Notes: generated by a model from the sequence alone, not told the origin. 64,000 bases of DNA from Salinimicrobium sediminilitoris (GCF_020866905.1 NZ_JAIVCC010000013.1:372001-436000), one strand, 5' to 3'; positions 45,799-55,657 are shown, numbered from the stretch's first letter. Numbers and translations are program-made.

Positions 45799-46908
45799 TT
45801 AAACCAGCTGGTCAATAGCTTTCTTTAATCGTGCAGTGATCTCTTCAATAGAGCCTACACCATTTATTCCGTAATATTTTTCCTGTTTCAAATAGAACTG
45901 CTTCAAGATAGCAGTTTCTTCGTAATAAATCTTAATCCTCTTGCGAATCACAAGTTCGTTGGCGTCATCTGGCCTGCCAGAGGTCTTTCCACGTTCAAGT
46001 AAACGCTCCACGAGGATCTCATCATCTACTTCAAGCGCGATCATCGCACTTACCTCGGTTCCCTCCTCGTTTAGAAATTCCTCAAGAGCTTCGGCTTGTG
46101 CAACTGTACGTGGAAAACCGTCAAATATAAAACCATTACCTTCTTTTGTCTGCCTTACTTCAGCTTTAAGCATGTCGATGGTAACACTGTCGGGTACTAG
46201 CTGGCCTTTATCCATATAGGCTTTGGCAAGCTTTCCAAGTTCCGTTTCATTCTTTATGTTATACCTAAAAACATCTCCGGTAGAGATATGCCTTAGATTG
46301 TAATGGTCTTTAAGAATTGACGCCTGGGTTCCTTTTCCTGCTCCAGGAGGTCCAAACAACACGAGGTTTGTCATTTTAGTATTTTTAAGTTTATAAACCT
46401 GGGTAAGATTCCTTCCCAGACCGTTATAATCCAATCCATATCCTACTATAAAATCATTCGGAATTTCCAAACCAACATAATCTATGGCAAGAGATTTTTT
46501 ATAAGACGCAGGTTTGTAAAACAAAGTCGCGACCTTATACTGGTTCACTTTTTCCTTCTTAAGAATTTTATCAATACTTACCAGGGTGTTCCCGGTATCA
46601 ACAATATCTTCAATCACGATCACATTTCGGCCTTTTAGAGGCTGTGTAAGCCCCATGAGCGATTCTACATTTCCGGTAGTATCTGTACCTTCGTAAGACC
46701 TCAGCTTCACAAAATTAACCTCACAGTCTCCTTTGAATCTTTTGATAAGTTCGGCTGCAAAGAGGAAAGCTCCATTAAGGACGCCCAGGAAAACCGGGTT
46801 CTTTCCTTCAAAATCGGCGTTTACCTGCGCTGCCACTTTTTCGATGCCTGTGTTGATCTCGGCTTCAGAAATAAAAGGTGTGAATTTTAAATCGTGTAGT
46901 TGTACCAA
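45799..46908 (-). CDS. Fused hypoxanthine phosphoribosyltransferase-adenylate kinase
   Basis: A 369-residue fusion. Residues about 1-175 are HPRT: start VQLHDLKFTPFIS, PRPP loop VIVIEDIVDTGNTL and the C-terminal IVGYGLDYNGLGRNL. Residues about 178-369 are adenylate kinase: P-loop FGPPGAGKGTQ, STGDVFRYNI, FDGFPRTVAQAE and a short zinc-free LID (GKTSGRPDDAN). One frame is open through the junction YKLKNTKMTNLV, whose internal ATG could also start a separate kinase. TTG at 46908 is preferred as start; an ATG at 46947 lies upstream of a -7 element. Product: purine salvage plus AMP/ATP balance. Confidence 0.88.
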   Translation of the reverse strand: MVQLHDLKFTPFISEAEINTGIEKVAAQVNADFEGKNPVFLGVLNGAFLFAAELIKRFKGDCEVNFVKLRSYEGTDTTGNVESLMGLTQPLKGRNVIVIEDIVDTGNTLVSIDKILKKEKVNQYKVATLFYKPASYKKSLAIDYVGLEIPNDFIVGYGLDYNGLGRNLTQVYKLKNTKMTNLVLFGPPGAGKGTQASILKDHYNLRHISTGDVFRYNIKNETELGKLAKAYMDKGQLVPDSVTIDMLKAEVRQTKEGNGFIFDGFPRTVAQAEALEEFLNEEGTEVSAMIALEVDDEILVERLLERGKTSGRPDDANELVIRKRIKIYYEETAILKQFYLKQEKYYGINGVGSIEEITARLKKAIDQLV

Positions 46909-46929
46909 AACAAAAATATTTTTGGGAAG

Positions 46930-46937
46930 CAAAGATA
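46930..46937 (-). promoter_or_regulatory. -7 promoter element of the hpt-adk/obgE operon
   Basis: Minus strand TATCTTTG, an exact TAnnTTTG, 21 nt before the TTG start. A second match, TATTTTTG at 46918-46911, is too near the start. No -33 TTTG at the standard distance. Confidence 0.45.
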
Positions 46938-46988
46938 CATATTCCATTCAACTCAGGATGCTAAACCCTGTGCATTTATAACCGAATC

Positions 46989-47021
46989 TTGCGGCATTTC
47001 AGATTTTTAAAATTATTTTTG
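46989..47021 (+). promoter_or_regulatory. Promoter of purK
   Basis: CTTG at 46988-46991, then 22 nt, then TATTTTTG at 47014-47021 (exact TAnnTTTG). The predicted start is 10-13 nt ahead of the purK ATG. The spacer is 1-3 nt longer than usual. It overlaps no other gene and is back to back with the hpt-adk promoter. Confidence 0.6.
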
Positions 47022-47037
47022 CTGAAATACCTCATTA

Positions 47038-48195
47038 ATGATCAACTATTTTTCTTCAGATTTTACCCTCGGAATTCTTGGCGGAGGCCAATTAGGAAAA
47101 ATGCTGCTTTATGAAACACGCAAGTTTGACATTAGAACAGTAGTGCTCGATCCCAGTGCTGAAGCTCCCTGCAGAATTGCCTGCGATGAATTTACACAGG
47201 GCGATCTTATGGATTTTGAGACGGTTGTGAACTTCGGAAGAAAAGCAGATGTACTCACCTTCGAAATTGAAGGAGTGAATGTTGAGGCACTTGAAAAACT
47301 TGAATCTGAAGGAATAAAAGTTTATCCCTCTTCAAAAACCCTGAAGAAGATACAGGATAAGGGTATTCAAAAAGATTTTTTTGAGAAGCACGGTATTCCC
47401 ACTGCTCCCTATAAAAAATACTCTTCAAAAAAGGCATTTTTAGAAGGTCTCCAAAAAGGAGATCTTTTCTTACCTTTAGTTTGGAAAAGTACTACCGGAG
47501 GCTACGACGGGAAGGGTGTGAGTGTAATTAAAAACGCAAATACTGCCGAAGAATTACCCGAAACTCCCTGCATAGCCGAAGATCTAATCCCCTTCAAGAA
47601 TGAACTGGCAGTGATCGTGGCACGAAATCCATCAGGAGAAGTGAGAACTTATCCGGTGGTGGAAATGGAGTTTCATCCTGAAGCAAACCAGGTGGAATAT
47701 GTAATATGTCCTGCCCGAATTGATGCTTCTGTAGCCGAAAAAGCCCGAAAAGTGGCCAAAAAAGTTTCCGAGGCTTATCAGCACGTTGGATTACTGGCCG
47801 TGGAAATGTTTCAGACAGAAGATGATGAAATTTTGGTCAATGAAGTGGCTCCGCGCCCGCACAACAGCGGCCACTATAGTATAGAAGCTGCATTTACCAA
47901 CCAATTCGAACAGCATTTAAGAGCAATTCTCGATCTTCCTCTAGGAGAAACCGAGAGTAAGACCGGCGGCATAATGGTCAACCTGGTGGGTGAAGAAGGT
48001 TATACCGGAAAAGTCGTTTACAAGAACATTTCGGACATTCTGAAGCTAAAAGGGGTTACCCCTCATATCTACGGAAAGAAGGTCACCAGACCTTTCAGAA
48101 AAATGGGCCATGTAACTATCGTAAATGCCGATCTTGCTGAAGCCAGAAGAATTGCCGAAGAGGTGAAAAATACCATTAAAGTAATAAGCGAATAA
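47038..48195 (+). CDS. purK: N5-carboxyaminoimidazole ribonucleotide synthase
   Basis: A 385-residue ATP-grasp enzyme that carboxylates AIR with bicarbonate and ATP in de novo purine synthesis. It opens with LGILGGGQLGKMLLYETRKF, has the ATP-grasp core KSTTGGYDGKGV, and NEVAPRPHNSGHYSIEAAFTNQFEQHLRAI, the PurK signature. Length is typical. purE, the next enzyme of the path, follows after 58 bp containing a hairpin. Confidence 0.96.
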   Translation: MINYFSSDFTLGILGGGQLGKMLLYETRKFDIRTVVLDPSAEAPCRIACDEFTQGDLMDFETVVNFGRKADVLTFEIEGVNVEALEKLESEGIKVYPSSKTLKKIQDKGIQKDFFEKHGIPTAPYKKYSSKKAFLEGLQKGDLFLPLVWKSTTGGYDGKGVSVIKNANTAEELPETPCIAEDLIPFKNELAVIVARNPSGEVRTYPVVEMEFHPEANQVEYVICPARIDASVAEKARKVAKKVSEAYQHVGLLAVEMFQTEDDEILVNEVAPRPHNSGHYSIEAAFTNQFEQHLRAILDLPLGETESKTGGIMVNLVGEEGYTGKVVYKNISDILKLKGVTPHIYGKKVTRPFRKMGHVTIVNADLAEARRIAEEVKNTIKVISE

Positions 48196-48206
48196 AATTT
48201 AATAAC

Positions 48207-48240
48207 AGACCTCACAGGAGTGTCAAAAACCTGTAGGTCT
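48207..48240 (+). repeat. REP-like hairpin between purK and purE
   Basis: AGACCTCACAGG and CCTGTAGGTCT pair over 11 bp with one bulged C around the loop AGTGTCAAAAA. There is no T-run after it, so it is not a classic terminator. Similar AGACCT...AGGTCT palindromes are, from memory, scattered in flavobacterial genomes. It may stabilise or divide the purK and purE messages. Confidence 0.65.
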
Positions 48241-48253
48241 CAACTTCAAATCA

Positions 48254-48739
48254 ATGAGCAAAGTAGGGATCATCATGGGCAGTACCAGCGATATGCCGGT
48301 AATGCAGGAGTCAATAGATATTTTGAAATCTTTTGGAATAGAGGTAGAAGTTGACATAGTTTCTGCTCACCGTACACCCGATAAGCTTTTTGACTACGGC
48401 AAAAATGCTCATACCCGCGGGATCAATGTGATCATAGCAGGAGCAGGCGGTGCGGCCCATCTCCCGGGGATGATCGCTTCCCTTTCACCTCTTCCGGTGA
48501 TTGGAGTTCCCGTTAAATCCAGTAATTCTATAGATGGATGGGACTCTGTCCTTTCTATTCTTCAAATGCCCGGCGGAGTTCCCGTGGCAACGGTGGCCTT
48601 AAATGGCGCGAAAAATGCAGGAATTCTCGCTGCACAAATTCTTGGTAGTTCCGATAACCAGATCCTCCAAAAAATTATAGATTATAAGGAAAGCTTAAAG
48701 CAGAAAGTTCTTGAAGGTTCCAAAAATGTAAAAAAGTAA
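48254..48739 (+). CDS. purE: N5-carboxyaminoimidazole ribonucleotide mutase
   Basis: A 161-residue class I PurE that moves the carboxyl group made by PurK to give CAIR. Key motifs are IIMGSTSDMPVM at the N-terminus, VSAHRTPDKLFDY with the catalytic histidine, AGAGGAAHLPGMIAS, and the C-terminal PVKSSNSIDGWDSVLSILQMPGGVPVATV. The hairpin terminator begins inside its stop codon. Confidence 0.97.
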   Translation: MSKVGIIMGSTSDMPVMQESIDILKSFGIEVEVDIVSAHRTPDKLFDYGKNAHTRGINVIIAGAGGAAHLPGMIASLSPLPVIGVPVKSSNSIDGWDSVLSILQMPGGVPVATVALNGAKNAGILAAQILGSSDNQILQKIIDYKESLKQKVLEGSKNVKK

Positions 48740-48762
48740 AGCCACGTTTTCACGTGGCTTTT
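48738..48762 (+). terminator. Terminator overlapping the purE stop codon
   Basis: A perfect 10-bp stem, AAAGCCACGT with ACGTGGCTTT, loop TTTC, ending in a short T-run (CTTTTA). The first two bases of the stem are the last bases of the purE TAA. Confidence 0.75.
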
Positions 48763-48943
48763 AAGTAGCATCTTGTTGTTTTAATAGTATTTATTAACCA
48801 TTCTAAATATATTAATCAAAAACCTAAAAGCTACTATCTTTATATTTTAGATCATGTGAAGTAAAGAATTATTTTAGAACTTTCCGAACGTTTTTAAAAA
48901 AATTTGTTAAAATACGTTTCTTAACGTTACAATATAAGTGATT

Positions 48944-50977
48944 ATGATAAAAGGAAATCCACTTTTGGAGCCGTTTGATACAGCTCCATTCATGAAGATA
49001 AAAACTGAACATTACAAACCTGCCATAGAAGAAGCCATTAAAGAGGCTAAGGAAGATATAAGGAAGATCACTGCCTCAAATGAACCTCCCACTTTTGAAA
49101 ACACGGTGGAAGCCCTGGAATTTGCGGGGGAACAGCTGGATCGAATTACAAGTATTTTCTTTAATATTAATTCCGCCGAGACCAACGATGAGATCCAAAA
49201 GCTGGCACAGGAGATCTCCCCGGTGCTTACCGACTTTAAAAATGATATTATCCAGGATCCGGAACTTTTCCGAAAAGTAAAAGAGGTCTATAAACAAAAA
49301 GATTCGCTAAACCTCAACGTAGAGCAAAGTACCCTACTGGACAAGAAGTACAAGATGTTCAAACGTAACGGAGCTAACCTGGATCCGGAGAAAAAGCAGG
49401 AACTTCGCGACCTAGACAAAAAACTTGCTGCCTTGAGTCTCAACTTTGGGGAAAATGTTTTGGCAGAAACTAACAAATATGAACTTCATATCACCAGGGA
49501 AGAAGATCTTGATGGCCTACCCAAAGGTGTGAGAACCGCAGCACGAATGCTGGCCAAAGAAAAAAATAAAGAAGGCTGGATCTTTAATCTCCACTATCCC
49601 AGCTACATTCCATTTATGAAATATGCTAAAAACCGGGAACTTCGCAAGGAACTGGCGATAGCTTTTGGTGCAAAAGGATTTCACGGTGATAAACTGGACA
49701 ATCGGGAGAATGTACTGCAAATTGTAAAGCTGCGTCATAAGAAAGCTAATCTTCTCGGTTATCCAACTTACGCCCATTTTAAACTGGAGGAAAGAATGGC
49801 CGAAACTCCCGAAAAAGTGAATTCTTTCATGGAAGAACTTTTGGATAAAGCTAAACCGGCAGCCGAAAATGAATTTAAAGAGCTTGAAGATTTCGCCAAA
49901 GACCTGGACAAATTAGATCAACTTCAAAAATGGGATGCCGCCTATTATTCAGAAAAGCTGAAGCAAAAACTTTTTGACCTTGATGACGAACAACTGAAAC
50001 CATATTTTGAACTGAATAATGTGATCAACGGAGTTTTTATAGTGGCAGAAAAACTTTACGGATTAAAATTCAAACAGGTTTTTGAAGTTGAAGTTTATCA
50101 CCCCGAAGTTACAACCTACTTGGTTACAGATGAGAACGATAATGAGATCGCTCTTTTCTATGCAGATTTCCATCCACGGGAAGGCAAGCGCGGCGGAGCT
50201 TGGATGACTTCATACAAATCGCAGTACCACCAGCACGATAAAAATGAGCGGCCGCATATTTCCATTGTCTGCAACTTCACTAAACCTACAGACGAGGAAC
50301 CATCCCTGCTCACGTTTAACGAGGTTACCACCCTTTTCCACGAATTCGGCCACGCCCTGCACGGCATGTTGGCAAACACAATTTACCCAAGCATTTCGGG
50401 AACTAACGTTTTTTGGGATTTCGTTGAACTTCCTAGTCAGGTACTCGAAAACTGGTGCTATGAAAAAGATGCTCTTAAGCTTTTTGCCAAACATTACGAG
50501 ACAGGGGAGGTTATTCCCGATGAGCTTATTGAAAAAATAAAAGATTCGGCCACTTTTCATGAAGGAATGGCCACTCTAAGACAGCTAAGTTTTGGAATGC
50601 TGGACATGAGCTGGCACAGTAAAGATCCTTCAGGAATAACAGATGTGAAAGCGCATGAAGACAAAGTCTTTGAGCCCACACAACTTTTCCCCGAAGTAAA
50701 GGAGAACTGTATGAGCACATCATTCTCACATATTTTCCAGGGCGGTTATGCTGCCGGTTACTACTCCTACAAATGGGCCGAAGTACTGGATGCCGATGCT
50801 TTTGAATTTTTTACAGAAAATGGCATTTTTGACAGGGAAACCGCTAAAAAGTTCAGGGACACGATACTTTCCCAGGGAGGGACAGAGCATCCATTGACCC
50901 TCTACAAACGCTTCAGAGGAAAAGAAGCTGCCCCGGAAGCCCTTTTACGACGGGCAGGATTGCTTCCAAAGAAATAA
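48944..50977 (+). CDS. M3 family metallopeptidase (oligopeptidase A/Dcp type)
   Basis: A 677-residue thimet-like zinc peptidase. The active site HEFGHALHG is at about residues 466-474 and the downstream metal ligand region follows with FWDFVELPSQVLENW. Other family marks are the opening NPLLEPFDTAPFMKIKTEHYKPAI and the late FSHIFQGGYAAGYYSYKWAEVLDADAF. No signal peptide is seen, so it should act in the cytoplasm, trimming short peptides. A GTG two codons upstream is the alternative start. It stands alone, with a 204-bp gap after purE. Confidence 0.94.
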   Translation: MIKGNPLLEPFDTAPFMKIKTEHYKPAIEEAIKEAKEDIRKITASNEPPTFENTVEALEFAGEQLDRITSIFFNINSAETNDEIQKLAQEISPVLTDFKNDIIQDPELFRKVKEVYKQKDSLNLNVEQSTLLDKKYKMFKRNGANLDPEKKQELRDLDKKLAALSLNFGENVLAETNKYELHITREEDLDGLPKGVRTAARMLAKEKNKEGWIFNLHYPSYIPFMKYAKNRELRKELAIAFGAKGFHGDKLDNRENVLQIVKLRHKKANLLGYPTYAHFKLEERMAETPEKVNSFMEELLDKAKPAAENEFKELEDFAKDLDKLDQLQKWDAAYYSEKLKQKLFDLDDEQLKPYFELNNVINGVFIVAEKLYGLKFKQVFEVEVYHPEVTTYLVTDENDNEIALFYADFHPREGKRGGAWMTSYKSQYHQHDKNERPHISIVCNFTKPTDEEPSLLTFNEVTTLFHEFGHALHGMLANTIYPSISGTNVFWDFVELPSQVLENWCYEKDALKLFAKHYETGEVIPDELIEKIKDSATFHEGMATLRQLSFGMLDMSWHSKDPSGITDVKAHEDKVFEPTQLFPEVKENCMSTSFSHIFQGGYAAGYYSYKWAEVLDADAFEFFTENGIFDRETAKKFRDTILSQGGTEHPLTLYKRFRGKEAAPEALLRRAGLLPKK

Positions 50978-51041
50978 GGAGCACCAAAAATTCCGCAGCA
51001 ACAGCCCAAGGTTTTAGGATAATTATAACCGAATCTTTTGT

Positions 51042-51049
51042 TATTTTTG
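51042..51049 (+). promoter_or_regulatory. -7 promoter element of the sigma factor gene
   Basis: TATTTTTG, an exact TAnnTTTG, 22 nt before the ATG at 51072. No good -33 TTTG is seen. This suggests housekeeping-sigma transcription, not a visible autoregulated ECF promoter. Confidence 0.5.
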
Positions 51050-51071
51050 AGAGAGAGACCACGTTCAGGAA

Positions 51072-51623
51072 ATGGAAAAGAACCATCTTAATCCCGAAAA
51101 ATGGGTTGACCGGTATGCAGATTACCTGTTCAACTATACCATTGTGCGGGTAAATGACCGGGAAGTGGCGAATGATATTATTTCTGAAACCTTTTTGGCC
51201 GGGCTAAATTCCATGAAGAACTTTAAGGGGGAAGCATCGGAAAGAACCTGGCTTATTTCCATTCTTAAACGGAAGATCATTGATTACTACCGCCGCAACA
51301 ATTCGTCTAAAGGGCAGGCAGAAGTAAAAATGAATTTTCCCAACAGCGACAATGAAGGGGACTGGCTGGAGGAAAAAGTTGCAGATCTCTCTGTCATGAC
51401 AGCCGAAGATCAAATGGAGAACCGGGAACTGGGACTTGCAATTCTTGAATGCCTTGACCAGCTTAATGAGAAGCAGGCAACTATCTTTAAAATGAAAACT
51501 ATTGATGGCATAGATACGGAGGCCATTTGTAATGAATTCAATATTAGTCCGTCTAACTTCTGGGTTATCATTCACAGGGCCAGAATTGCTCTGGCCAAAT
51601 GCCTGGAGAAAAACTGGTTTTAA
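51072..51623 (+). CDS. ECF-type RNA polymerase sigma factor
   Basis: A 183-residue sigma-70 family protein with only regions 2 and 4. Region 2 (about 12-78) includes NDIISETFLAGLNSMKNF and the RTWLISILKRKIIDYYRRN end; region 4 (about 122-178) includes LDQLNEKQATIFKMKTIDGIDTEAI and the helix-turn-helix FNISPSNFWVIIHRARIALAKCL. The zinc-finger gene that follows after one base is its probable anti-sigma partner. The stimulus and targets are unknown. It is not linked to a FecR-type gene. Confidence 0.92.
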   Translation: MEKNHLNPEKWVDRYADYLFNYTIVRVNDREVANDIISETFLAGLNSMKNFKGEASERTWLISILKRKIIDYYRRNNSSKGQAEVKMNFPNSDNEGDWLEEKVADLSVMTAEDQMENRELGLAILECLDQLNEKQATIFKMKTIDGIDTEAICNEFNISPSNFWVIIHRARIALAKCLEKNWF

Positions 51624-51624
51624 T

Positions 51625-51903
51625 ATGAAGGGAATAAGTTTTATGAAACTAAGTTGTTCAGAAGCAGCAGAACTCTGTGAAAAAACCGAATACAAGGAGG
51701 TAAGTCTCCGGGAGAAGATTAAACTTAAACTACACCTCTACTTTTGCAGGATGTGCAAGGATTACTATCAGGACAATAAGAAACTTTCGGGTTTGTTGAA
51801 AAAAGCCGATTTAAAAGCCTGCTCTCACCAGGAAAAAGAAAATTTTAAAGAAAAGATCAAACAAGAAAACTCACAGGTTTCTAATCAGCAAAAGAAGCAT
51901 TAA
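51625..51903 (+). CDS. Small zinc-finger protein, probable anti-sigma factor
   Basis: A 92-residue soluble protein starting MKGISFMKLSC, one base after the sigma stop. It carries a likely zinc site from Cys11/Cys18 (SCSEAAELC) and HLYFCRMC (His37, Cys41, Cys44), the HxxxCxxC arrangement of ZAS anti-sigma domains. There is no transmembrane helix and the tail is short, charged and lysine-rich, so any control would be cytoplasmic, perhaps redox or metal driven (inference). The final 33 bp overlap the opposing membrane-protein gene. MKLSC at 51643 is another possible start. Confidence 0.8.
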   Translation: MKGISFMKLSCSEAAELCEKTEYKEVSLREKIKLKLHLYFCRMCKDYYQDNKKLSGLLKKADLKACSHQEKENFKEKIKQENSQVSNQQKKH

Positions 51904-52683
51904 CCACAGCACGGGAATTCCCTCAACCCAAAAAGAAGCAAAGTAGCGGGATTGATTTTCTTTGGTTTTCCAAACAAAAATAGCGGTCACTACTGCTATT
52001 ATTCCCAGCACCAGTTTAGTTTCCAGGGTGGCTGCACCTTTTATAAATTCAATTATCACTACCACTGCCAGTACAATTAATCCCAGAATTTTTGTTGGCG
52101 TCACCCCTACCCGCTGGGGTATGGTTCCCAGTTTTTCCAGATCGTATTTAAGATCCCGAATTTCAAACGGAAGGATCCACACCACTACCAAAAGAAAACG
52201 CTGCAGAAATTCCAATAATAGATCATCTAAAATGGCATTTTTGACACCTAAAACTGGAAGTATAACTGTCACCCCCGCCCATACGAATGCGATAATGAAG
52301 ATCTTAATTCCAGATATACTTCTAAGATTTCTTTTTTTACTGAATACCGGTAAAGCGTAGAGCAAAGTTAGCGCGCCAAAAAAGGAACTCCAAAGTAAAA
52401 TTTCAGGATCAATAAAAAACACCGTAAAGACCAATCCTGTAAAGCAGAAAATAGAAAAAACCTGGATGTTTTTAAGCTCCCTGGCTAGGCTGCGATGATG
52501 TAATCCCGCCACCCCTGCATACTTCACAAAGTTATAGCCCGAAACAGCTCCAAAAAAGAGGAAAAACAGAAGAAAAATATTCAGTTCCACTTCATAATAC
52601 AGCACAGTGATAAGGCAAAGGGAAACAACTGCCAAAGCCACGTGTATACTGCTGTTAATATAGAAATCGAATATCTTCTTCAT
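51871..52683 (-). CDS. UbiA-like prenyltransferase family membrane protein
   Basis: A 270-residue protein with about eight hydrophobic helices, starting MKKIFDFYINSSIHVALAVVSL. The layout and the motif EIRDLKYDLEKLGTIPQRVG (about 168-187) match the second aspartate-rich site of UbiA prenyltransferases; the first site, normally NDxxD, reads GYNFVKYAG and lacks aspartates. A catalytic prenyl transfer is therefore uncertain. It is convergent with the small zinc-finger gene, overlapping by 33 bp. Confidence 0.72.
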   Translation of the reverse strand: MKKIFDFYINSSIHVALAVVSLCLITVLYYEVELNIFLLFFLFFGAVSGYNFVKYAGVAGLHHRSLARELKNIQVFSIFCFTGLVFTVFFIDPEILLWSSFFGALTLLYALPVFSKKRNLRSISGIKIFIIAFVWAGVTVILPVLGVKNAILDDLLLEFLQRFLLVVVWILPFEIRDLKYDLEKLGTIPQRVGVTPTKILGLIVLAVVVIIEFIKGAATLETKLVLGIIAVVTAIFVWKTKENQSRYFASFWVEGIPVLWLMLLLLIRNL

Positions 52684-52799
52684 GATTGTTTAAGAGCAGA
52701 ATAAAGAATGGAAAAACTTTGCAAATCTTGCTGCTCTAAATCATTAAAATTTAGGTTGAAATTGCGTATTTTCGCCCTTCAAAACACAACTTTTACTTG

Positions 52800-55649
52800 A
52801 TGAATACTTTTTCTTTTGCCACACGTCATATAGGCCCCCGGGAACACGATCTAAAAGATATGTTGGAGACCATTGGAGTTGATTCAATAGACCAGCTAAT
52901 CTACGAAACCCTGCCCGATGATATCCGCCTAAAAAAGGATCTTGAACTGGCTCCTGCCATGAGTGAGCACGAATACATCGCTCATAGTATTTCACTGGCT
53001 GCCAAAAATAAGGTTTTCAGGACTTATATTGGTCTGGGGTACCACCAATCTATAACGCCCCCGGTCATTCAGCGAAATATTCTTGAAAACCCGGGATGGT
53101 ATACCGCCTATACTCCCTACCAGGCCGAGATTGCCCAGGGAAGGCTGGAAGCTCTTCTTAATTTCCAGACAGTAGTAGCCGATCTTACGGGACTCGAACT
53201 GGCTAATGCTTCTTTGCTTGATGAAGGTACCGCAGCAGCCGAAGCTATGTCTTTGTTATTTGAAGTAAGAGAGCGGGATCAAAAGAAGAATGAAGTAAAT
53301 AAATTCTTTGTTTCTGAAGCTGTGCTTCCCCAAACCATTGATGTTTTAAAAACCCGTGCAATCCCTCTGGGAATTGAACTGGTAATTGGAGATCACGAAG
53401 AATTTGATTTCTTTAAGGATTTCTTTGGAGCTTTTCTTCAGTATCCCGGTAAGATGGGACAGGTTTATGACTATGCCCCTTTTGTTGCAAAAGCAAAAGA
53501 AAATAATATAAAAACTGCAGTTGCTGCAGATATTTTGAGCCTTGTGAAGCTACGTGCTCCCGGTGAGTTTGGAGTTGACGTGGTTGTAGGTACGACTCAG
53601 CGGTTTGGTATTCCCCTGGGTTACGGAGGTCCACATGCAGCTTATTTCGCAACCAAAGAAGAATATAAAAGAAGTATTCCGGGAAGGATCATTGGAGTTA
53701 CAAAAGATACAGATGGCAACTTTGCCCTTCGTATGGCTTTGCAAACCCGTGAACAACACATTAAAAGAGACAGGGCTACATCAAATATCTGTACTGCGCA
53801 GGTGCTACTTGCTGTCATGGCAGGAATGTACGCGGTTTACCACGGTCCAAGAGGATTGAAGTTTATTGCCAACAAAGTTCATAGTTGTGCCGTAACAGTT
53901 GCCGAAAGTGTTGAAAAACTAGGTTATTCACAGCTCAATTCTACTTTTTTCGACACTGTGCTGGTAAAGGCTGAAGCCGCAAAAGTTAAAGAAATTGCTG
54001 AAAGAAATGAAGTGAATTTCTATTATCCGGCTTCAGATGTTGTTGCAATCTCTCTAAATGAGGCAACCAATATCGATGACATTAACACCATCGTCTCCAT
54101 TTTTGCTGAAGCTGCAGGTAAAGAAACCATAACTGTTTCCCAGCTTTCAGAAAAAAGTCATATTCCGGCTTCAGTAGAACGCAAAACAGAATTCCTGAAA
54201 AATGAGGTTTTCAACTCCTATCATTCAGAAACAGAGTTGATGCGATATATTAAAAAACTGGAGCGTAAGGATCTTTCTCTTAATCACTCCATGATCTCCC
54301 TTGGTTCCTGCACAATGAAACTTAATGCAGCTGCCGAGATGTTGCCAATTAGTTACCCGCAATGGGGAAACCTGCACCCGTTTGTTCCTGTTGAACAGGC
54401 AGAAGGTTACCAGATCGTTCTCAAGAAACTTGAAGAGCAATTAACAGAAATCACGGGATTTGCCGGTACGTCCCTGCAACCCAATTCGGGCGCACAAGGG
54501 GAATACGCGGGTCTAATGGTCATTCGCAAATACCACGAATCCAGAAATGAATCCCACAGGAATATTTGCCTAATCCCGTCATCTGCTCACGGAACCAATC
54601 CGGCTTCGGCAGTAATGGCGGGAATGAAAGTAGTTGTTACAAAATCTACCGAAACCGGAAATATCGATGTTGATGACCTTAAGGAAAAAGCTCTGAAACA
54701 TAAAGATAACCTGGCAGCCTTAATGGTCACCTACCCTTCCACACACGGGGTATTTGAATCGGCTATTGTTGAGATCATAAACATTATCCACGAATACGGC
54801 GGACAGGTTTATATGGATGGTGCAAACATGAATGCCCAGGTTGGACTTACCAGTCCCGGAGTAATTGGCGCCGATGTTTGTCACCTCAACCTGCACAAAA
54901 CCTTCGCTATCCCACACGGTGGTGGTGGCCCTGGAGTTGGTCCTATTTGTGTGGCTGAGCAACTTGTACCTTTCCTTCCGGGGAATCCTGTTATCAAGAC
55001 CGGAGGAGATGATGCCATTACCGCGATTTCTGCGGCGCCATGGGGTTCTGCGCTTGTATGTCTAATTTCCTATGGTTATATTAAGATGCTTGGCGCAGAA
55101 GGCCTAAAAAGAGCAACACAGTTTGCTATTTTGAATGCCAACTATATCAAAGCGCGAATCGAAGAGCATTATAAAACCCTTTACAGTGGAGAGCGTGGCA
55201 GAGCAGCACACGAAATGATCGTGGACTGTCGGCCTTTTAAAGCAAAAGGAATAGAAGTTACAGATATTGCAAAAAGACTTATTGACTATGGCTTCCATGC
55301 ACCAACGGTTTCTTTCCCTGTTGCAGGAACTCTTATGATAGAGCCTACCGAGAGTGAAAGCAAAAAAGAACTGGACAGATTCTGTGACGCACTTATTTCC
55401 ATTAGGAAAGAAATTAATGAGGCCAAAGAAGATGAACCAAATAATGTGCTTAAGAATTCTCCGCATACTCTTGCCATGTTGACCGTAGAGGAGTGGAATT
55501 TCCCATACACAAGGCAAAAAGCCGCTTTCCCTATGGATTACCTGGCCGAAAATAAATTCTGGCCTTCAATTAGAAGAGTAGACGAAGCTTTTGGAGACAG
55601 GAACCTCATTTGTACCTGTGCCCCCATAGAAGAATATATGGAGGATTAA
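52800..55649 (+). CDS. gcvP: Glycine dehydrogenase (decarboxylating), P-protein
   Basis: A 949-residue PLP enzyme of the glycine cleavage system, single-chain form, which decarboxylates glycine and hands the aminomethyl group to lipoyl H-protein. It opens [17 protein letters not shown]; the PLP lysine is K700 in [18 protein letters not shown], with the glycine-rich loop after it. N- and C-terminal halves each show the aminotransferase fold. The ATG at 52800 is used; the TTG one codon before is less likely. gcvH and gcvT are not nearby. Confidence 0.97.
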   Translation: MNTFSFATRHIGPREHDLKDMLETIGVDSIDQLIYETLPDDIRLKKDLELAPAMSEHEYIAHSISLAAKNKVFRTYIGLGYHQSITPPVIQRNILENPGWYTAYTPYQAEIAQGRLEALLNFQTVVADLTGLELANASLLDEGTAAAEAMSLLFEVRERDQKKNEVNKFFVSEAVLPQTIDVLKTRAIPLGIELVIGDHEEFDFFKDFFGAFLQYPGKMGQVYDYAPFVAKAKENNIKTAVAADILSLVKLRAPGEFGVDVVVGTTQRFGIPLGYGGPHAAYFATKEEYKRSIPGRIIGVTKDTDGNFALRMALQTREQHIKRDRATSNICTAQVLLAVMAGMYAVYHGPRGLKFIANKVHSCAVTVAESVEKLGYSQLNSTFFDTVLVKAEAAKVKEIAERNEVNFYYPASDVVAISLNEATNIDDINTIVSIFAEAAGKETITVSQLSEKSHIPASVERKTEFLKNEVFNSYHSETELMRYIKKLERKDLSLNHSMISLGSCTMKLNAAAEMLPISYPQWGNLHPFVPVEQAEGYQIVLKKLEEQLTEITGFAGTSLQPNSGAQGEYAGLMVIRKYHESRNESHRNICLIPSSAHGTNPASAVMAGMKVVVTKSTETGNIDVDDLKEKALKHKDNLAALMVTYPSTHGVFESAIVEIINIIHEYGGQVYMDGANMNAQVGLTSPGVIGADVCHLNLHKTFAIPHGGGGPGVGPICVAEQLVPFLPGNPVIKTGGDDAITAISAAPWGSALVCLISYGYIKMLGAEGLKRATQFAILNANYIKARIEEHYKTLYSGERGRAAHEMIVDCRPFKAKGIEVTDIAKRLIDYGFHAPTVSFPVAGTLMIEPTESESKKELDRFCDALISIRKEINEAKEDEPNNVLKNSPHTLAMLTVEEWNFPYTRQKAAFPMDYLAENKFWPSIRRVDEAFGDRNLICTCAPIEEYMED

Positions 55650-55657
55650 CAAAAAGG

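Noticed and set aside
51204-51695. 163-residue minus-strand frame opposite the sigma factor
   Set aside because: The plus-strand sigma factor has clear region 2 and 4 motifs; the antisense frame has none.
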